NCBI GenBank assembly: GCA_946122785.1
Contig: CAMGYJ010000008.1
Coordinates: forward strand, 16,703,475 to 16,767,474
Length of the DNA stretch: 64,000 nt
Direction: 5' to 3'
Source: Linum tenue
Lineage: Eukaryota > Streptophyta > Magnoliopsida > Malpighiales > Linaceae
Under the pieces are notes generated by a model. That model was not told the DNA's origin. It saw only the letters and a list, made by a program, of their open reading frames with translations, and searched no databases. Shown piece after piece: positions 33,488 to 43,769 of this stretch (its first letter is position 1; every line of letters starts with the position of its first letter). Made by a program: the position numbers and the translations under genes.

Positions 33488-34677
33488 ATGGACCCTCATG
33501 GCTTCTCCAATCATTGGGGGTATCCACCACCATCCGAGTGGTATTACCCCGAGACTCCATGGAGTAACCAAGGAGGAGAAGACTATGGAGTCGGGTTCCA
33601 GTACCAACCCCTTTCTACGGAGAACAATCAGACCCCTGGGCATATCAAGAACAACCTCCTTATCAAGAAGAATTTCTCCCACAACCAGAGGGGTCATTGG
33701 AGCTGGAGTTACCCATGGCGGCCTTCACGGGCCATTCTGCAGAGCCATGCTACACTCCACAGCCAGATCCAAACTATGAATTGAGGCTTCTCATGGAGCA
33801 GTTTGCTCGAGACTGTGAGAGATCATGCTCCAGGATGGATCATTGTGTCCAGGCCTATCGTGAAACAGAGGAAATCCTCCTGAGCCTTAAAAATAGCGTC
33901 GATGATCTTGAGCGATCTTGTGCACAACCTGCTCTAGATCACCCTTATGTTACCATACTAGAAGAGGAGGAGGAAGAAGAAGGCTACAAGGACATTGTGG
34001 AGCACACTGAAGCTGTCACGGAGAGCTCTCGTGATGATCATGATCAGGAATGTCCTATCATAGCCGACCACACCTTCCCACATCCCACACCGAGCTTTGA
34101 AGAGGCGGGCATGAGTGAGGAGATGCAAGAAGATCTCATGAAAGAAATTTCTTGGCAACTTGCTCTCCAATCCGTGCTAGAAGAAGAAGAGCAAGAAAGG
34201 GTGCAGAAAGAAGTTGTGGAGGATGACGAAAGTGAAGCAGGAGGAGTTATTGATCATTTCCCAGGGGTGATACCACATGTAGAAGAAAGGGAGGTTGAAG
34301 AAGAAATTGGCGTCCAGGCTGAGGACGGAGTTAAGGTGGAAGAGGCCTGCACCGGCCATGAGTTACATGTGATATCTCCACCAAACTTCGAGGAGCTACT
34401 TGGCAAGGACCCATTTGCAGTGTCTCTTTGCCAGACCAAGGCCACATCGACATCGGTCCCTCTTGGTGGACGCGATGGTGGCCAATCGATGCTGTCTTAT
34501 CTGGTTTGGGGCAATGAGACGAGAGAAGAGAAGAAGAGGTCTCGAGGGTGGAGACTTCATCTGCATCAAGTGCACGAGCCTTCATCACCTGCCACACCAC
34601 CTGCTTGTGACTTGAGACTCCACCTCATAGATGAGAACCTCAACTTCAAGGAGGTTCTAGCATGGACCGAAACTTAG
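33488..34677 (+). pseudogene. Acidic ORF of the Athila-like element, one frameshift
   Basis: The frame opens at ATG 33488 (MDPHGFSNHWGYPPPSEWYY) and continues in another frame from about 33610 to the stop at 34677; the intact part (from 33697) is 326 residues. The switch near 33607-33620 looks like a one-base indel, since composition and a Q/P/E-rich flow continue across it. The protein is very acidic, with EEEEEEEG and EEEEQERVQ runs and predicted coiled coils, and lacks gag, protease or polymerase motifs. Similar acidic ORFs occur in plant non-autonomous gypsy elements; role unknown. Confidence 0.6.
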
Positions 34678-36057
34678 GAGCCATCGTCCGGCTCACGACG
34701 TGAAAGAAGCGCTTGTTGGGAGGCAACCCAACCAGTCGGTTTGCATTTCTTTCTCTATTTATCCTCGGTTGAGTCAGTTTTGTTATTTGATTTTAGAGTC
34801 AATAACTCAACCTTTGTGAGATTTGGTGTGGTGTTTGTGTTCTGATTACTCTCTCTTCCTGGAATGCACCGCCTGACCCGTACATCATCATTCACCCTTG
34901 ATCTGGTAACTTCGTTCTACCCTCCTTATCTTTCCTCCATTGAGGACAATGTCGTGCTTAAGTGTGGGGGGGTGTTCGATTAAGTATGTGGGTGAATGTT
35001 TGGCTGTTTGTGTGCTTGGAGCCTAGTACACTGTCCAAATTTCGATTTGAGGGCTCCAAGTACGTGTTTCCTTGCAAATTGCCTGCTCAGTATGCTTTGA
35101 ATCGACAGTCTCTATAGTAATGTGCAACCTAGGGAGGTAGTGTAGCACTATGGATGATGTTGAAGTATAAGATTTTTCCTATCTAGCTCTTTGCTGTGCC
35201 AGTTGATTTTGTGAATTAGTGGAGCTAGGACCGTTGAATTCATGTGGTAATGGTGACTCTATGTGGATTGTGTTTTGGACTCGTGTATCGAACAGGGTGC
35301 TCATATGGAAAATGGGAAGCAGTTGGTCCTCCATGTCGAAATCATTGAAATCTTAAACATGGGGTAAGCCCAACGTGTGTGGCACCGTTCATTGCACAAA
35401 ATCGGGTTTTGGAAGAGATTTTAGTGATCCTTAGTGGGGTACTCCTACAAGGTGAAGCTAAGCTGTCTCTAGTACAAGTAAAATTTTCACCCGTTGAACG
35501 GTTTGCCTACTTGAGGATGTGTTTTTAAGGGCACGGATAGAGCTTCCGACCCCCCTTGATTTCATTGACCGTCCACACGAGTTGAGGAAAAGGAGTTAAA
35601 GGAAGTACTCTGGCGAGCGCTAGATGTACAAAAATTGCTCTTGCTCGACTAATAAGGGTCGACCGTGCAAAGACTGCAGTTGGAACCCCCGCTAAGTGAA
35701 TGAAAAAGAAAAACAAAAGTAAAATGAAAGTGCAAAAAGGGGTTCCAACGGTGAAATGAAGTGAAAGAGCACCCCGGTACAACGAGTCCTTGGTTGTGAA
35801 TGGTGTGAGTCCCTTTATCCATGAACCGACTGTCTTACTTCTACTTCTTCTCATGATCCTGACTTGAGTCTAGTACTCGCATTGAGAGAGATAGGGAACG
35901 TCTTAGAAGACTAGTTGACCTCGTAAGCTGCTATATGATCTAGAAAATCCTCTACCGACGATCGGGGTTGTTTTTTTTTATATAGAGGTCTGGAGAGTTG
36001 CATTGGTTTGAGTTAGGTTTGCTTGGGGACAAGCAAACGGTTAAGTGTGGGGGGATT
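34678..36057 (+). other. 3' internal region of the Athila-like element
   Basis: No coding sequence seen. Contains two polypurine motifs: TTAAGTGTGGGGGGGTG near 34958 and TTAAGTGTGGGGGGATTT at 36041, the second directly before the 3' LTR. Confidence 0.6.
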
Positions 36058-37441
36058 TGATGACTCGGTATTTGAACATGTTTTCCCCTTTGTTTCTTGA
36101 TTTTTTCAGCTTGAATTATCGTGTCTTTGGCCTATTTTATGCTAGGTTGTGTTCCTTTGTCACATTTCAGGTCCTAGCACATAAAGTGAAGCATAGGCGC
36201 AAGTTTCAAGTCAATCAGAGATCAATTGACGATTCGGGAGAAGAAACTCGGGTATGACCTGAAGAAGAATGGATTTCTACCTCACTTTATGGACAAAGAA
36301 TCATGCAATCTTGTCATGAAAAGAAAGAGGACGAGACTACGAGCGTCTGGGATCAAACGGCGACTGATTCGGATCCGGACGAGGGAGAAACGAAGCATTA
36401 AACAGAGGCTGAGCAAGCCACACGGGCACAACCCACACGGTCGTGCAAGGGGCACTTTTGCCCGTGTGGAATTCACCGAGCCTTCACACGGGCAGCTGGG
36501 AAAGCCACACGGCCGTGTGGACTGGCCGTGTGAGTCGGGAATTGATGTTTAAAACCCGATTTTCAGCAAAAGGAAAGGGGGAGAGCTGGGTTTTGGATCC
36601 CAAACACCCAAGGGACGAACCCTAGAGAGAGAGAGCGACTTGGAAACATTCTTGGAGCTATTTTGGAGGATTTCTTCGCCATTGGAGCTCGGGAATCAAG
36701 CTTGGAGATGGAGATTGAAGATCTAGATCAGATTTCTGCAGTCTCTCTCTTCTCTATGGAGTAACTTCCCTTCACTTAGGTTTTGAGGAACCCTAGTTCC
36801 ATGAGTTAGGATCTTTCTTGTATGAAGTTTTGGATGCTTTATTGTTTGATTATAATCGATTGAGGCATGATTTATTGAGTCAATTGAATCTTGATCAAAT
36901 TCTCTTGATTTCTGCTTTAACCTATGATAGATAGAATCTGATTAGGTTAAGAGAGCTTCCTTGATTGATAGTGGTGAATTGGTTATACGAGAGTTAGTCA
37001 ATCTACTGCTTTGTACTGGAATTCAATTCCGGTAGTGGAATTCTGTGTTCATAGCCTCAGCTTTCTATCCTGGTGAAGACTAGTCGTCTGCCGGGTAGTT
37101 GGACTGAGAGGGCTTGGTCAGCTTAAGAGATTCCAAGCTAATTTAGGATCTTCCGCAGTTTAATCAGCAGTAGATCAACCAAAGGTAATTGCAACTTGGA
37201 CCTAATTGAGGAGCTAGGGGGAATCATACCTAAGTGAGTTCCCAACTTGTAATTAGTAGAGTAGTCAGTAGAGTAGTTTATCAATCAATCCTTAATCTAG
37301 TTTGCTAGATAATGAACTGAAGCTGAGTAATAGTAACTCTAGAGACCCGTGGATTCGATATTTATTACTTGTGCCACTATACTGCAATCCCTTTCATTGG
37401 TTACACTTGACCATTGTTAGGTGTTGTGTTTTAGCGTGTCA
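36058..37441 (+). repeat. 3' LTR of the Athila-like element
   Basis: Second LTR copy; same ends as 31968-33350. Confidence 0.92.
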
Positions 37442-38384
37442 CTCCCGATAGGCTAAAAGAAAACACGCCTCCCGTTAGGCTGAAAGAAAGAAACGCCTCC
37501 CGGTAGGCTGAAAAGAGGACTTGCCTTCAGTAAACCTGTCTCACTAGGCGCACCTCATACCAGGTGCAACCCAATATTTGTGTCAGAAATCGCAACCTCC
37601 TCCGCAAACACGGACTCACATACAATCACGGCCCGCCTAGCCAAGAGCCCACGTAGGGGCCCATTGCGCGGGCATAACATAACCTTCTCCAAGTCAACAA
37701 TGTGGACCCTCTCCATCCTGTCTGCTCAGCAACAAGCCTTCTAGTACAAAAAATAAGCGCCTATACCAGGATTCGGATACAAGTTCTAACTCGATAAGAT
37801 GAAAGGCGTCCACCAGTATGCTACAATGAGGTCTTGTACATATGATATGTAGCGCTCAGGATTTGACTCTTACTTTTCCTCCGACAAATCACAAAGTTAA
37901 GTATCTTCTACAAAAATATGTCTCAAATGCAATGCTTCAAGCCCCCGGGCAAGGCCCAAAATTCGCCTCCGAGCAAGGCTCCTTTCGGAGAATGATTTCG
38001 GCCTATGAGCGATGCTCCATCCGGGAACGATTCACGCCTTCCGCCTTCGGGGCAAGGCCGAAAAACCGCCCCCGAGCGATGCTCCCTTTGAGCGATAATT
38101 TTCGCCTATGAGCGACCCTCCCTCTAGGCACGATTCACGCCTTACACCTCCAGGCAAGGCTCGAAAATCGCCTCCAAGCGATGCTCCCTTCGGGGAATGA
38201 TTTTTTTGCCTATGAGCGACCCTCCCTACGAGCATGATTCACGCTTTCCACCTCCCAATAGGCTGGAGGAGAAACGCCTCCCGACAGGCCCTAAGGAAAA
38301 ACGCCTTCCAACAGGCTCACATACCTCCCAACAAGCTCAAAGAGGAGACGCCTTCCGAGAAGCTTGAAAGGATAACAGAATAGT
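37442..38384 (+). repeat. Degenerate tandem repeats of the Tat-like element
   Basis: Two families: CGCCTCCCGATAGGCTGAAA-like units of about 27 bp (37442-37520 and 38255-38370) and CGCCTCCGAGCGATGCTCC-like units (37960-38240). Confidence 0.75.
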
Positions 38385-38947
38385 CCTTGCGCGCCAAACT
38401 GCGCCATGGACACCATAGCATCAGTGATGTACCCTCAAACCAAAGGCCAGGCTGAAGCATCCAACAAGCTCATCCTCCAATGACTGAACAAGCGTCTCCG
38501 GGACGATAAAGGGGCAGGGATAACTGAGCTCCCACACGTCCTATAGTCGCATCACACGACCCACAAGACGGCCACGGGAGATACCCCCTTCGCTCTGACA
38601 TACGGCACCGAAACAGTCACCCCAGAAGAAGTAAACTTGCCCTCCCTCCGTGTTCAAACATGCAACTCGGAGGACAACCACAAGAAGCTACTAGAGCAAC
38701 AGGACATGGTAGAATCGCGACGTAACACGACCATGAAACGAATCGTAAGCGGAAAAGCGAAAGCAATCGCCACCCACAACGAAAAGGTAAAACCGCGACA
38801 AGCTTGACGCAACCTGGGAAGGCCCATCCCTCATCGAAGACAAAACAGGTCCCAACACCTTTTTCCTAGCAACCATGGAAGGCGTCCCAGTCTCCAAAAA
38901 CATGGAATGACATGCGCCTGAGAAAGTACTACCCAGGCGCAGTCTGA
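38385..38947 (+). pseudogene. Broken gypsy/Tat-type integrase C-terminal part
   Basis: Frame fragments read SVMYPQTKGQAEASNK (end of the catalytic core, with the Glu of the D-D-E triad in GQAE), RTTHKTATGDTPFALTYGTE-like sequence (seen as HHTTHKTATGDTPFALTYGT), EVNLPSLRVQ, then WEGPSLI and, after a frame change, WNDMRLRKYYPG before the final stop at 38945-38947. This order is standard for plant gypsy integrases of the Tat type. In-frame stops follow ILQ and HVL, and at least one frameshift is present. Protease, RT and RNase H are not found upstream. Confidence 0.85.
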
Positions 38948-41900
38948 AGTATCTCATGTCCGCCCAAGAAGCTGAAGACTAACACGCTTTTTAGAAGCGA
39001 AAAGACTATGAGGATATCCCGCCTCTTGAAGATGCTCCCATCGAGCGCTCTCTTCACGAAAATGTCAAGTCGACGGGCGATACTCCCAACACGGGAATGT
39101 TCCACCTTCTAGTGGTGCTCCCTTCGTAGGAATGCTTCTTCCACGAAGCTAAAGCCCAATCTCGCTTCTCACAAGCGGGTCATCGTCATGGAGACGCCTC
39201 CCGACCAGCTTGAAGGAGAAACGCCTTCCGACAGGCCCAAACGCCTACTGATAGGCTTGAGAAGAAACGCCTTCCGACAGGCCTAAAGGAAAAATGCCCT
39301 CCGACAGGCTCAAAGGAGAAACACCTTTCGAGAGGTTTAAAAGAAAAGCGCGAGATGCATCAAACGACCGTTCAAGAAAATAACACTCTCCACCACCCAA
39401 TAGATCGGGAAGGAGAAACTCCTCCCGATAAAAGCGAAGAAAGCACCATCCCAAGTCTGCCTAACAAGGGCCTAGTCAACCTTGTATTCTATGCCGCAAG
39501 TCGCACCGGGACTCATAACAAACGCGTTCGACTAGATTCGACCATGGATACTCCAAGCATAGCAACAAAGCGGCAAAAACCCGATCCCGCCTTCCAACAG
39601 AAGGTGTGGTACTGGTGATACACACGAGCGTCTAGAGCTAAAACTCTCAATTCATGGGGGCCACCCTATCTAGCACATAGCTAACGCATAAGACAACAAT
39701 GGGCTATAAAGGAGTGCATGCCTCCTGACCAAACTTACGCTTACTTCATTTGGTCCGCTACTCGCAAGACTCGCATTCGACGTTCAAAGACCGCGTCCCA
39801 AAGGAGGAATCGCATAGCAACTATCACGCCCCAAGATGAAGCCCGTAACCGCATAACATTGCCTGCCTTCGTCAAAGTCTAACATTGCTCCATTTACAAA
39901 TTCCATTCAACTCACCTGCCCGCCTCCAATGGCTTACGCAGTCAACTTTCATCATCAAATGCATTCGGCCCACGAGGCTCATCAAGTACAAACGCATACT
40001 GAATGCTTCAAACCAACTTTGTCAAACGTGACCCAACCCCAAAACTCGCCACCCGCATTGCGTCGCACTCGTTTGACCTCCCATCCAACTTCCAGCCGCA
40101 TGCCCGCATTACTCAAAACCGCATTCGGGGTGCTACAAACATTCATGCTTACCAACAGGATACAAGGCACACACCTTCCACTTACGAACAAGGCTCGTAG
40201 GTCGCCTCCGAGCGACGCACCCTCTTGGAAATGCTTCCCGCTTCCAAGTAATTCTCCCTCCGAGGAACGATTCCCATTCATGCCTTCTACCTCTGGGCAA
40301 GGCTTGGAAACTGCTTCCGAGCGAGGCTCCCTCCAAGGAATGCTTCGCGCCTCCAGGCGATGCTCGAATACATCTCTGGCCTCCAGGATAAACTCGAGAA
40401 CGCATGCTTCTCAGCAGGCTGGAAGACAGAGCGCCTCCTTTGAGGTGGAAAGGCGGAGCGCCTCCCACAAGGTTGGTGGCAAAGTCCCTCCCGATATGGA
40501 AGCGCCTCCTAACAGGCTTGAATGTGGTGCGCCTCCCACAGAATGAAAGACTAACACACTCCTCCTATAAGCGCGTCCTAGGAAGCCGAAAGACCAATGC
40601 ACTTCTCAAAATCAGAAGACTAAAATACCATTTAGAAATTCGAAAGACTACGCTTCCCAGAAAGCAGGAAGATTAAAGCGCTTCTCAGAAAGAAGGACCA
40701 AAATTCCCAAAGAGATCGAAGGAAGAACCCCTCCAAGTAGGCAAGAACACCGAACACCTCCTAGTAGGGACAACATTGGCAAGAAGGAAAAACTTGATCA
40801 TGCCTCACACGGGTAGGACAGTGACAAGGCACATGAGCTCCCAACATACATGGGCACGACGTTAGTAAGACACAAGAGCGTTTAGAGTTAAAACTCTCAA
40901 CCCCGCTTTGCCACAAAGCCCAATCTATGTCCAGATTCAAAGACCGCATTAGCCTGCCATGCATCCGGGACAATCATCGTGAGACGCCTTCATTAAGACC
41001 GCCTCACAAGACACGCCCATGTGCAATTATCGTCTCCGTACACTGCATCTGACCTACAACCGCCTCTGGAGATCCGCTAAAGCGGTTAGCACGCTTCGCA
41101 TCCAATCTGCTCCAACAACGGCGATCCGCTTCACACATCCGGATTATTCACTGCTGCATTGGGTCGCGGCTTCAACAGTTCACATCCCGCGTCTCACGAA
41201 AGATTCAGGCCGCCCTCAAATCGGGTCCGCACTCATGGGCTGAAGTGCATACCAATACGCTACAAGACCACTCTATGAACCCGAATGCGACTCTAAGAAC
41301 TTAGACCATTCTGCAGCTACCTCCTATAAGGAAAAATGCATCCCACCCCAGAGTGATGCTTCCACCCGTGTTTGAAGTCCAATTCCGCTTACCCGTAAGC
41401 GCGACATTGGTACATCTAGAAACACGATCCTGCCTCCAGTAGGTGCGACATCGCCAAGACACAAACAACGTCTTGAGTCACAACCCTCAAGTCGTGGGGG
41501 GCCACCCTCCCTAACACATAGCTAACGCCTAATATTCAGCCAACAACTCACGCTTAACATGCACACAAGCTCACGCCCATCTCGCGGTCCAACAGCTTAA
41601 CGCATACAGCTCACAGTTACGGCCTACATATTAGCACGCTCGGCAATGGGCTAGTGGGGAAATCTCAAACGACTTGAGAGCTCTAACTCAAGACATCGAG
41701 TGCTAAGCTAAGAAGCAAAGACGATGGTCGCACAAGGGGCAAACCGCATCGTTTGGACCCGCAAGGGTCCAGTCCACTCGTGGGCGCCCATCACCGGGAG
41801 ACATCCTATCACCCGGAGGCGTCCATCACCGAGAGGCGTCTCAACCATCGGGAGGCGTCCATCACCAGGGGCATCCATCACCAAGCAATGGTCGCACAAG

Positions 41901-42006
41901 GGGCAAAACCGCATCATGCGGACTCGCAAGTAAGGCAAGTTAATACACCTTAACGCATTATTTTACTCCTTCCATTCTTACAGAATACAAGAAGCAAAGG
42001 GGCAAA
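38948..42006 (+). other. 3' internal region of the Tat-like element, repeat-rich
   Basis: Non-coding with scattered arrays of CGCCTTCCGACAGGC-like units (39180-39330, 40380-40540), CTCCGAGCGA-like units (40200-40350) and a recurring block GGGGGCCACCCT...ACACATAGCTAACGC (39656 and 41497). A CACCGGGAGGCGTCC cluster at 41780-41880 matches the LTR minisatellite. AAGCAAAGGGGCAAA before 42007 is the probable polypurine tract. Confidence 0.65.
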
Positions 42007-42540
42007 TGTTGGGTCTAGTATTAACCCGCCTAATACGGGCCCAAGCCCACCACAAAGCGTCTCACCTTGGACCCGAGCCCATTCGAGGGTCCAGTACACC
42101 GGGAGGCGTCCAGTCCATCCGGAGGGCGTCCATCACCGGGAGGCGTCCAGCCTACCCGGGGGCGTCCACCACCGGGAGGCGACCATTCACCGGAAGACGT
42201 CCATCGACGGGGGGCGACCAGTCTACCGGGGGCGTCCATGACAACGGGAGGCGTCCACAGGATGCCTCCGACTCCTATATAAGGAGGCCAGACCCTCCAA
42301 GCAAAGGGACTTCTCTCCCTTCCCTCATTTCACCACTTATGGTTCTCTCTCTAAACCCTATCTCTCTCTACATTTCTCTCTACACTCTATCATATATCCT
42401 ATTCTAACTTGGGCGTCGGAGTGTAGATCACGGGGGCCGCCCCTGACTCTCCACAGGTTTCTTCCACTCCCGAGGAGATCAGACGAGGGAGTCCGAATCA
42501 AGGTTCCACACTAATCCCCGGTACTAATCCGGGTCAAACA
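42007..42540 (+). repeat. 3' LTR of the Tat-like element
   Basis: 534 bp, about 99 percent identical by eye to 15923-16455. Confidence 0.92.
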
Positions 42541-43726
42541 AATATGATCCTTGTTCTAGCTCTCAAATACCTGCAGTACACCTACAGGGGAAAAAATGTT
42601 GTAAATTGAAGTTCAATGAACTGCATGATAAACCAAACAAAAGAGGAGTTAATTGAACAAATTGGTAGATTATGTTATTGTGAAGGCTTTGAGCAGATCC
42701 ATAGTTGCAAGAACGTGCATTGAGCTTGCCTTAAATGAAAAAACAAATTCTTCACTATCACCAACTCTGCCGCAGAAATGCCAATTGACTCGAAATCTTT
42801 CACATTGGCCGTTTCTTATCAGGAAAAGTTCATTCAACCTGCACTTTTGTTCAACTTCATAAGACAATGGAAGATTCTCTAGTTTCCTATTTCATCAAAT
42901 ATTATCATTCCCGCCAAAAGCTACTTATCGAGCAGTTACTAAAAGAACTTTGTTTGAACCACCAAACTTATAGATGAAGAAGCATAGTACCTGTACAGAA
43001 TGAAGAAGATTAGGAACAAATGGAAGAACTTGTCTCTTGTTCCCATACACCAAAAAAAAAGATACAGTTAGGATCAATCTACTTCAAGTTACACGACATT
43101 GCTAGGGTCTGGGAGATCATTCACAGGTATGCAACTTTAAGTAAGAGTAACTTTAAGTAAGAAAAAGTAGTCTAGATTTTCATAATCTTGATAGTTGATA
43201 ATCTTGGACTCAAACATGAAATGGAGATGACAACATCACAACCACCATATGGACTTTACATTCCATCTATGTAGGGATGAATAGCTAAGGATATTAGTAG
43301 CAGAAGTTCTTTACATGGATGCCATTTCAGCATGGTTGTGTCTGGTTAAAGAACTAAGTTAAAAAAAAAATCAGCATGCCACTATGGAACATCCCTAGAT
43401 TCATAAGTCAATGCTTTGCGTAAACACTAACAGCTTCATGAACTCAAAATTGCACAAAGGGGGCCACACTTTCTGCATTCTGGTCAGTTTACCTTGATAA
43501 AAGGAGTTGGAACAGAAGAGGGCCTTTTATCCAAGGGAAGTCGAGAATCAAAAATCGATGGTGCTAGCTGGAACGTGCCCGCGTCGGTCAGCGGGTAAGA
43601 AGAATCGCCGGTTGGCTGCAAGTGTTTTGAATAGGGAGTTGAAGTAAAGTCGATTCGCGCAGATGACAACACCAATTGGAAGAGATTCCTGGACATAGTA
43701 GAGGAATTGAACGCCTTCTCCTTCAT
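42541..43726 (-). pseudogene. 5' half of a minus-strand gene split by a retroelement
   Basis: Proposed exons: E1 43726-43493 (ATG, 78 codons, donor AAG|GTAAAC), E2 43035-42991 (15 codons, RQVLPFVPNLLHSVQ), E3 42843-42730 (38 codons; GC-type donor AAG|GCAAGC) and the first part of E4 42581-42541 (acceptor CCCCTGTAG|GTG). E4 continues at 15917, beyond the 26.6 kb insertion. Taking one copy of the AATAT target duplication, E4 is 69 bases and stays open (VYCRYLRART...SSALDE). Every junction is phase 0 and no stop appears over about 215 codons including 15154-15922, which supports a real gene. I do not recognise the product. The start lies 44 bp from the FAR1-related stop, so its promoter would overlap that gene. 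Confidence 0.5.
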
Positions 43727-43769
43727 CGGGAACCGCTACTTCGGAAAATCGGAAGAGAACGACACCTGG

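Larger units (their letters stand above)
31968..37441 (+). mobile_element. Athila-like large non-autonomous LTR element (LARD-type)
   Basis: LTRs at 31968-33350 (1,383 bp) and 36058-37441 (1,384 bp) begin TGATGACTCGG and end TAGCGTGTCA. The 5-bp target duplication CTCCC flanks them (31963-31967 and 37442-37446) and interrupts a CGCCTCCCGATAGGC repeat of the host element. The primer site TGGCGCCGTTGCCGGGGA (33357-33374) is the sequence typical of Athila-group elements, complementary to tRNA-Asp. Polypurine TAAGTGTGGGGGGATTT precedes the 3' LTR. By eye the LTRs differ at roughly 14 bases and two small indels. The 2.7 kb interior encodes one acidic ORF and no gag-pol. Confidence 0.9.
15923..42540 (+). 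mobile_element. Gypsy/Tat-like LTR element, host of a nested cluster
   Basis: LTRs of 533 bp (15923-16455) and 534 bp (42007-42540) begin TGTTGGGTC and end GGTCAAACA. A 5-bp target duplication AATAT flanks the whole (15918-15922 and 42541-42545). A primer-binding-like TGGCGCCCACCGTGGGG follows the 5' LTR. By eye the LTRs differ at about six bases and one 1-bp indel. The element's own interior is what remains outside two nested elements: 16456-17111, 30375-31967 and 37442-42006. Its only recognisable coding sequence is a broken integrase end (38385-38947), of the type in the Tat branch of Ty3/gypsy. Gag, protease and reverse transcriptase are not seen, so it must have moved using proteins from elsewhere. 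Confidence 0.9.

Noticed and set aside
39929..40546. 205-residue frame in the Tat-like element
   Set aside because: It runs through the CTCCGAGCGA and CGCCTCC repeat arrays; composition is repeat-driven and no domain is seen.
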